Shown piece by piece: positions 7,301 through 10,831 of a stretch of DNA of 10,831 nucleotides. How positions within the stretch are numbered: the stretch's first letter is position 1; each line of letters opens with the position of its first letter. A model generated the notes under the pieces. That model was not told the DNA's origin and ran no database searches. It saw nothing but the letters and a program-made list of their open reading frames with translations. Source of the DNA: Vermiphilus sp. (GTDB lineage Bacteria > Ratteibacteria > UBA8468 > B48-G9 > JAFGKM01); assembly GCA_020722825.1 (NCBI GenBank), contig DYKC01000018.1:1276-12106 (forward strand), read 5' to 3'. Position numbers and translations under genes: made by a program.

Positions 7301-8529
7301 TTATCAACGGTAAAGTGCAAGATACAACCTACAAGGAGTTCCAGAATGAGATGGACATGCTCAACAGGGCGTTCCTTGAGGTGATGCTTGAGGGTGATGC
7401 AAAAGGAAGGGTTTTTACCTTTCCTATCCCGACCTATAACATAACAAAAGATTTTAACTGGGATAACAATAATTTAGACCTTTTGTGGCAGGTTACCGCA
7501 AAATACGGCATCCCTTATTTCAGCAACTTCATCAACTCCGAGATGAAGCCAGACGATGTCAGGAGTATGTGTTGCAGGCTTCGTCTGGACACCACAGAAC
7601 TGAGAAAAAGAGGCGGCGGCTTATTTGGTGCTAATCCATTAACCGGCAGTATCGGGGTTGTGACAATCAATATGCCAAGGATAGGATATCTTGCAAACTC
7701 TGAAAATGAGTTTTTTACCCGTTTGGACGAATTGATGTACATGGCAAAGGAATCTCTGGAGATTAAAAGAAAAGTTATAGAGAAGTTAACAGATGAAGGT
7801 CTGTACCCTTACTCCGCTTTCTATTTGAGAAATGTAAAAGAGCGATTTGGCAGATACTGGACAAACCACTTTGCAACAATAGGACTTATCGGAATGAACG
7901 AGGCTTGTTTGAATCTTCTGGGCAAAAATATTGGCACGGAAGAAGGACTGCAGTTCAGCGTGAAGGTTATGAAATTTATGCGCGAGCGTTTGGTAAAATT
8001 TCAAGAAGAGACAGGGAATAACTATAATCTTGAAGCTACCCCTGCAGAGGGAACAAGTTACCGTCTGGCGAAAGTGGACAAAACTAAATATCCGGATATA
8101 ATATGCGCAAACGAAGAAGAATATCAAAAAGGAGCGGAACCATTTTATACCAATTCTTCTCAACTACCTGTCAATTATACAGACGACGTTTTTGAATCCC
8201 TTGAACTGCAAGATGAATTGCAGAACCTGTATACAGGGGGTACTGTCGTGCATCTGTTTGCAGGAGAAAAGGTGGATGATACGGAAGGTGTAAAGAAACT
8301 CGTAAGGGTTATCTGTGAAAAATTTAGGCTTCCGTATTTTACCATTACGCCGACCTTTTCCGTGTGTCCCGAACACGGCTACATCAAAGGCGAGGTACAC
8401 AAATGCGATAGGTGCAACAGAGAAACTGAGGTTTATTCAAGAGTTGTAGGATATTTGAGGCCTGTAAAACAGTGGAACAAGGGTAAGGTAGAAGAGTTTA
8501 AGATGAGGAAAACGTACACCTTGAAATGA
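4342..8529 (+). CDS. nrdD: Anaerobic (class III) ribonucleoside-triphosphate reductase with two inteins
   Basis: Glycyl-radical enzyme reducing ribonucleotides to deoxyribonucleotides in the absence of oxygen; cytoplasmic, activated by NrdG. The 1395-residue precursor contains two in-frame inteins (residues 226-608 and 650-965). The exteins join as GAQAF-SNFDTLL and TRVGFQ-TPFTNL, both normal NrdD sequence, and the spliced protein is 696 aa, typical of the family. Seen in order: an ATP-cone at residues 1-95 (allosteric nucleotide sensing, FDRIKKRNGEIVRF); the conserved DLHIHDL and YCVGWDLQDLL segment (Cys168, Cys173); the MCCRLRLD active-site cysteine segment (Cys1077/1078); a zinc site Cys1342-x2-His1345 plus Cys1355-x2-Cys1358; and the glycyl-radical motif RVVGYLRP with Gly1370, 26 residues from the C-terminus (residue 671 after splicing). 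No active protein can form without both splicing events. Its stop overlaps the nrdG start (ATGA). Confidence 0.97.
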   Translation: MFDRIKKRNGEIVRFEAQKITEAIYKAGQATGEFELEIAKKLTLRVLDLAIDIIGDKTPSVEEIQDIVEEVLISSPYKKTAKAYIIYRDQHARLREITTKANLDLVNQYLTKEDWRVNENSNMSFSLQGLNNYVSSEVTKTYWLNSIYPAEVRTAYINGDLHIHDLGCLSVYCVGWDLQDLLTMGFRGATGKVESKPAKHFRTALGQIVNFFYTLQGEAAGAQAFSFDAQTPITIRRNGRIESITMEMLFDDYKHHLSGFNGSEVIYTEGVYRRYLMDDADERKYIDSRMPTEPILFQYDKIEVLSEKGFVPLKAVSRHKAQREDDKLLIIETEDGNVLRVTKSHPMLLADEKMVRADELQIGNELLSSDVSVPLTEEIELNEEFAYLIGFMIAEGCWGHQTREYAIVSQSKNRPERQKVEEIIQKLKIPYHNQGDFNTVFDTTRIGRFIRNYLRLQEKSYRKNLPGFIFDLSKSSIGALLSGLIDGDGDVDRNNIVTIHSTGYTLLMQLKQLLSLLGISSTVRHSSYKNMKENYKDNYVIRFRLTEENRSFLHHSLKLAGVSAKKKDSPVFSSKVVKIVNAKYQNEYVYDITTQNQHFLINNITVHNSNFDTLLAPFIRHDNLRYKEVKQALQEFLFNINVPTRVGFQCLSADTEILTPDGWKGYTGVKKGDEIYTFNLEEGTIEKKCVNHIFAREYEGVMYNLKNRSQDQLVSPRHRIVRKVFNTDRYKLEPIEETIEFMSHLSVPVKGENVNPEFEIDDRQIKLLAWALSEGTIEKDGSYRVGIYQSQTAHPENYEEIIDLLETQELEYTTRIHTSLGTCTHIRLSPTSSKTVHKLLDSKTKKLPSFLFNLSKRQAKLFLDTYIKGDNLEEKFRRKITVTDKETLDGLTAIAVLAGYNFNVKERKAAGISKKLQYVITLSETKHDYIQEIKPLKYKGVIWSVNTENETVIARRNGQVFITGNTPFTNLTLDLTVPSIYRDQPVIINGKVQDTTYKEFQNEMDMLNRAFLEVMLEGDAKGRVFTFPIPTYNITKDFNWDNNNLDLLWQVTAKYGIPYFSNFINSEMKPDDVRSMCCRLRLDTTELRKRGGGLFGANPLTGSIGVVTINMPRIGYLANSENEFFTRLDELMYMAKESLEIKRKVIEKLTDEGLYPYSAFYLRNVKERFGRYWTNHFATIGLIGMNEACLNLLGKNIGTEEGLQFSVKVMKFMRERLVKFQEETGNNYNLEATPAEGTSYRLAKVDKTKYPDIICANEEEYQKGAEPFYTNSSQLPVNYTDDVFESLELQDELQNLYTGGTVVHLFAGEKVDDTEGVKKLVRVICEKFRLPYFTITPTFSVCPEHGYIKGEVHKCDRCNRETEVYSRVVGYLRPVKQWNKGKVEEFKMRKTYTLK
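5017..6165 (+). mobile_element. Intein 1 of NrdD, Ser1 type with LAGLIDADG homing endonuclease
   Basis: Protein-splicing element of 383 residues (precursor 226-608) inserted between GAQAF and SNFD. The first residue is serine rather than the commoner cysteine (SFDAQTPITIRRNG), and the end is ITVHN with the usual His-Asn pair, followed by a serine nucleophile in the extein. Intein numbering: block B VTKSHPML with T117 and H120; endonuclease motif 1 LIGFMIAEG (acid E170); motif 2 LSGLIDGDG at 256-264 (acid D263); block F VYDITTQNQHFLIN near 364-377. Both LAGLIDADG helices keep their acidic residue, so the endonuclease may still be active. Splicing leaves Ser609 as the joining residue and restores the family sequence exactly, which fixes the borders. 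Confidence 0.93.
6289..7236 (+). mobile_element. Intein 2 of NrdD, Cys1...Gly-Asn/Thr type with divergent LAGLIDADG domain
   Basis: Second protein-splicing element, 316 residues (precursor 650-965), inserted between TRVGFQ and TPFTNL. It begins CLSADTEILTPDGWKGY, a textbook block A, and ends VFITGN: the penultimate residue is Gly instead of His, and the extein nucleophile is Thr966. Block B is LVSPRHRI (S66, H69; Ser in place of the usual Thr). Endonuclease motif 1 is LLAWALSEG (118-126, acid E125). Motif 2, LFLDTYIKGDN, is degenerate but keeps D221. It is shorter than intein 1, shares little obvious sequence with it, and uses different splice-site residues, so the two look like independent insertions. 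Endonuclease activity is doubtful; splicing is expected because the host gene should be essential under anaerobiosis. Confidence 0.93.
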
Positions 8530-9218
8530 AAATAGGCGGTCTCAAAAAAACCTCCCTGATTGATTTTCCTGGAAGGTTAAGCTGCATAGTTTTTGTACAG
8601 GGATGTAATCTTCGCTGTCCTTTCTGTCATAATCCTGAACTTGTTCTACCCGAGAAATTTCTACCTCCGCTTGACGCCGGCGAAATAATGGCATTTCTGG
8701 AAAAAAGGAAAAAGTACCTGGAGGGGGTTGTCATTACAGGAGGAGAACCTTGTATTGAAGGAGAAGGTCTTCTCTCTTTTGCAAAAACCCTTAAAAACAT
8801 TGGTTATCTTGTAAAGATTGATACCAACGGAACCTTTCCTGACATAATCAGAAAAGCGATTGAACAGAAGGTTGTAGATTACCTGGCGATGGACGTAAAA
8901 GGACCTGCTGAGAAATATGAACTTGTTTCAGGTGTGAAAACAAATATGGCAGATATAGAAGAATCCATTTCTCTGATAAAAAATTCAGGTGTTGAATACG
9001 AATTTAAAACTACTGTTGTAAAAGAGTTGTTGAGGATAGATGATTTTGAAAAGATAGGCGGGTTGATAAAAGATGCAAAGTTGCATTATCTACAGAGGTT
9101 TATCCCATCCAAAGTAGTTGACCCCAAGAGTTTTTCCTATCATACCTATTCCGACGAAGAATTTGAAACAATCAGGAGGATTATGTTAAAGTATGTACGA
9201 GAGTGTCACGTGAGATAA
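8526..9218 (+). CDS. nrdG: Anaerobic ribonucleotide reductase activating protein, radical SAM
   Basis: Radical-SAM activase that installs the glycyl radical on NrdD (Gly1370 of the precursor) using S-adenosylmethionine and a [4Fe-4S] cluster. The cluster motif is C27-x3-C31-x2-C34 (GCNLRCPFCHN) and the SAM-binding motif is GGEP at 72-75. The N-terminus GLKKTSLIDFPGRLSCIVF is typical of the longer NrdG form (about 230 aa) found in many strict anaerobes rather than the ~155-aa enterobacterial form. The start ATG overlaps the nrdD stop (ATGA) and no strong Shine-Dalgarno is visible, so translation is probably coupled to nrdD. There are no extra cluster motifs, and the length is normal. Confidence 0.95.
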   Translation: MKIGGLKKTSLIDFPGRLSCIVFVQGCNLRCPFCHNPELVLPEKFLPPLDAGEIMAFLEKRKKYLEGVVITGGEPCIEGEGLLSFAKTLKNIGYLVKIDTNGTFPDIIRKAIEQKVVDYLAMDVKGPAEKYELVSGVKTNMADIEESISLIKNSGVEYEFKTTVVKELLRIDDFEKIGGLIKDAKLHYLQRFIPSKVVDPKSFSYHTYSDEEFETIRRIMLKYVRECHVR

Positions 9219-9267
9219 GGAGATGGTGATGAGAAATCTCCCTTCATCCCCCTTTTCAAAAGGGAGA
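9219..9267. repeat. REP-like nested inverted repeat
   Basis: Intergenic DNA after nrdG with three nested or adjacent inverted repeats: GGAGAT (9219-9224)/ATCTCC (9236-9241), TCTCCCTT (9237-9244)/AAGGGAGA (9260-9267), and the near-perfect palindrome CCCTTTT-C-AAAAGGG (9250-9264). The C-rich ATCTCCCTTCATCCCCC followed by AAAAGGGAGA resembles short dispersed repeats common in many anaerobe genomes. No T-run follows, so it is not a standard intrinsic terminator. Whether it is dispersed in this genome cannot be seen here. Confidence 0.5.
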
Positions 9268-9333
9268 GAATCGTGACCCCTCAAAAAACATTTGGGGCAA
9301 GGAGTCAGAAAGGATTTTGAAAAGGGAAATAAA

Positions 9334-9666
9334 ATGGCTAATCTATTGGAAGGGAAAATTATAAAGGTCAGGTTCAGAAAAAATTATGCAGAACAGAAGG
9401 TCTGGGTTTTTATAGGCAGGGTGTTGAAGTTCACGGAGAACTGGCTGATGCTTGAAGGTAAAGGGATTCTTATTATGAAGGGACAGGTTCAACCTGTGGA
9501 GCTGGACAAAGAAAAACGTGTTATTCTGGTACCGAGAGACAATATTGCCCACATAAGAATCCTCCCCGATGATTTTGATATGGAAAAAATAGAGATAGAG
9601 ATAAAAGGTCTCAGAATATTTGCCCGGGTTAAAAACGGACCTGATACAAGCATAAGTGAAATATAA
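9334..9666 (+). CDS. Uncharacterised 110-aa protein, possibly Sm/Hfq-like fold
   Basis: I do not recognise a named family. The 110 residues look beta-rich: GKIIKVRFRKN, WVFIGRVLKFTENWLMLEG, then RVILVPRDNIAHIRIL, and IEIEIKGLRIFARVK. The alternation of a V-F-x-G-x-L-x-F strand pair with a later I-L-V-P-R-D-N-I-A-x-I strand resembles Sm1/Sm2 motifs of LSm/Hfq proteins, so RNA binding or a small barrel fold is an inference. There is no signal peptide, membrane segment or cysteine pair. I start at ATG 9334 because AAGGGA lies about six bases upstream; an in-frame ATG at 9292 lies just past the repeat and has no ribosome-binding site. The stop overlaps the glycosyltransferase start (TAATG), suggesting one transcript. 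Confidence 0.72.
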   Translation: MANLLEGKIIKVRFRKNYAEQKVWVFIGRVLKFTENWLMLEGKGILIMKGQVQPVELDKEKRVILVPRDNIAHIRILPDDFDMEKIEIEIKGLRIFARVKNGPDTSISEI

Positions 9667-10831
9667 TGAGAATCTGCCATGTGATTACCCGTCTGATTGT
9701 TGGCGGCGCTCAGGAAAATACAATTTTCACTGTTAAAGGACTGAAGAAAAAAAACTATGTAGTTGATCTTGTGAGTGGTCCTTCTGAGGGTCCTGAGGGT
9801 TCTCTTGAAAATCAGGTAAAAGAAGTTAATCTCATTATAATAAAAGAAATGAGGAGGGAAATCAATCCCTTTTCAGACACTATATGTTTTTTGAAACTTT
9901 TAAGTATCTTCAGGAAAAACAGATACGACATAGTGCATACACACAGTGCCAAGGCGGGGATTCTGGGCAGAGTTGCGGCAAAAATTGCATACAGAAAAAC
10001 AGTCACAATCCATACCGTCCATGGGCTTTCCTTTCATGATTTTCAGCCTCTTTTACTGAACCTGTTTTATATAACCGCAGAAAAGATTGCAGATATTTTT
10101 ACCGATAGATACATATGTGTGGGTAAGATTATGAGAGACAAGTCTCTGAAAGCCGGTATCGGCAGGATAGAAAAGTATTCTATAGTATACAGCGGTTTTG
10201 AAATCCAGCCTTATCTGGATGCGGAAAAACAAAGAGATAGAACGAGAAAATCCCTAGGGATAAGTGAGGACGAAAAGGTTATAGGAATGGTGGGGCGTCT
10301 TTATCATTTGAAAGGACAGGAATATCTTATGGAAGCATTTGCCAGCATTGCGAAAGAATTTACGAAAATAAAGTTGTTGATTGTAGGAGATGGAATATTA
10401 AGGGCAGACCTTGAAAAATTTGCCCGCGAGAATGGCATATCAGAAAAGGTGATTTTTACCGGACTTGTATCTCCTTCAAGGATCCCTGAACTTATATCTG
10501 CCATGGATATTCTTGTTCATACAAGTTTAAGGGAAGGATTACCAAAGGCTGTGGCACAGGGATTTGCAGGAGGAAAACCTGTTATTGCCTTTGACGTTGA
10601 CGGCTCCAGGGAACTGGTGGTCAGCGGCAAGACCGGGTATCTGATACCGCCGAAAGATGTGGAATTGCTTAAAGAAAAACTGCGTTACCTGTTGCAAAAT
10701 CCCGCAATATCTTATAAAATGGGAGAGGAAGGCAGAAAAGTGGTGCTGAATCTTTTCCCCGTGGAAAAGATGGTTGATGCCATAGAAGAAATATACTTGG
10801 AAACAGAAGCAGAGAAAAATGACAGGCAAAA
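9666..10831 (+). CDS. GT4-family glycosyltransferase (3' end cut by window edge)
   Basis: Cytoplasmic, membrane-associated-type glycosyltransferase of the GT-B fold, transferring a sugar from a nucleotide donor to a glycan or lipid acceptor; probably in cell-surface polysaccharide or glycolipid synthesis. 388 full codons are visible, near full length. Seen: N-terminal Rossmann start MRICHVITRLIVGGAQENT with the conserved GGAQ; acceptor-domain segment YDIVHTHSAKAGILGRVAA; linker VIGMVGRLYHLKGQEYL starting the second Rossmann domain; KLLIVGDG; and donor-site loop REGLPKAVAQGFAGGKPVI. There E290 is kept, while the second acid of the E-x7-E motif is Gln298, a variant found in some GT4 enzymes. 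Start ATG overlaps the preceding stop (TAATG) with only a weak AAGTGA ahead, implying coupling. The sugar and acceptor are unknown. Confidence 0.93.
   Translation, partial: MRICHVITRLIVGGAQENTIFTVKGLKKKNYVVDLVSGPSEGPEGSLENQVKEVNLIIIKEMRREINPFSDTICFLKLLSIFRKNRYDIVHTHSAKAGILGRVAAKIAYRKTVTIHTVHGLSFHDFQPLLLNLFYITAEKIADIFTDRYICVGKIMRDKSLKAGIGRIEKYSIVYSGFEIQPYLDAEKQRDRTRKSLGISEDEKVIGMVGRLYHLKGQEYLMEAFASIAKEFTKIKLLIVGDGILRADLEKFARENGISEKVIFTGLVSPSRIPELISAMDILVHTSLREGLPKAVAQGFAGGKPVIAFDVDGSRELVVSGKTGYLIPPKDVELLKEKLRYLLQNPAISYKMGEEGRKVVLNLFPVEKMVDAIEEIYLETEAEKNDRQ

Noticed and set aside
8365..8418. Zinc site of NrdD damaged because it has only three cysteines
   Set aside because: The Cys-x2-His plus Cys-x2-Cys arrangement can supply four ligands, and His at this position occurs in the family, so this is not evidence of decay.
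9237..9267. Intrinsic terminator after nrdG
   Set aside because: Stem-forming repeats are present, but no T-run follows the 3' arm.
9292..9333. Longer N-terminus of the 110-aa protein
   Set aside because: No ribosome-binding site before 9292; the 14 extra residues are polar and lie in the intergenic flank, whereas 9334 has AAGGGA at good spacing.
1..10831. CRISPR arrays, tRNA or rRNA genes, IS-element ends
   Set aside because: None seen: no regularly spaced repeats, no cloverleaf candidates, and no transposase sequence.

Overview
The window looks like a piece of chromosome from an anaerobic, Gram-negative-type (diderm) bacterium. It carries the oxygen-sensitive class III ribonucleotide reductase (nrdD) with its radical-SAM activase (nrdG), a type II secretion/type IV pilus ATPase, a probable lipoprotein thioredoxin, and sigma70-like promoter and Shine-Dalgarno signals. 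Gene order and protein flavour fit a deep-branching or uncultured lineage (Omnitrophota-, Elusimicrobiota- or Nitrospirota-like), but the sequence alone does not settle the phylum.

Left block (minus strand, 1-3564): a probable operon read right to left, phosphomannomutase/phosphoglucomutase (2174-3526), TlpA/ResA-like thioredoxin (1663-2136) and GspE/PilB ATPase (running off the left edge). The last two overlap by ATGA. A near-consensus promoter (TTGTCA-17-TATAAT) lies so close to the mutase start codon that the mRNA should be leaderless or nearly so.

Middle (3565-4341): a short plus-strand remnant of a HAMP-domain protein without start codon or membrane part (3602-3775), then rsfS (3788-4111, minus strand), which has no ATG/GTG/TTG start. 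A strong Shine-Dalgarno is set six bases before an ATA codon, with an in-frame stop just upstream. The 230-bp gap between rsfS and nrdD holds overlapping divergent promoter candidates and a structured nrdD leader with two mutually exclusive hairpins.

Right-centre (4342-9218): nrdD is one 1395-codon reading frame interrupted by two different inteins, each with LAGLIDADG endonuclease motifs. Intein 1 (383 aa, Ser1...His-Asn, followed by Ser) and intein 2 (316 aa, Cys1...Gly-Asn, followed by Thr) both sit in highly conserved NrdD segments. Removing both leaves a normal 696-residue NrdD with ATP cone, active-site cysteines, zinc site and glycyl-radical motif. nrdG follows with an ATGA overlap.

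Right end (9219-10831): a REP-like nested inverted repeat, a small uncharacterised beta-rich protein that resembles an Sm/Hfq-like fold, and a GT4 glycosyltransferase coupled to it by TAATG and cut by the right edge.

The most noteworthy content is the doubly intein-invaded nrdD with two different splicing chemistries, followed by the non-canonical ATA start of rsfS, the near-leaderless mutase promoter, and the Sm-like small protein.
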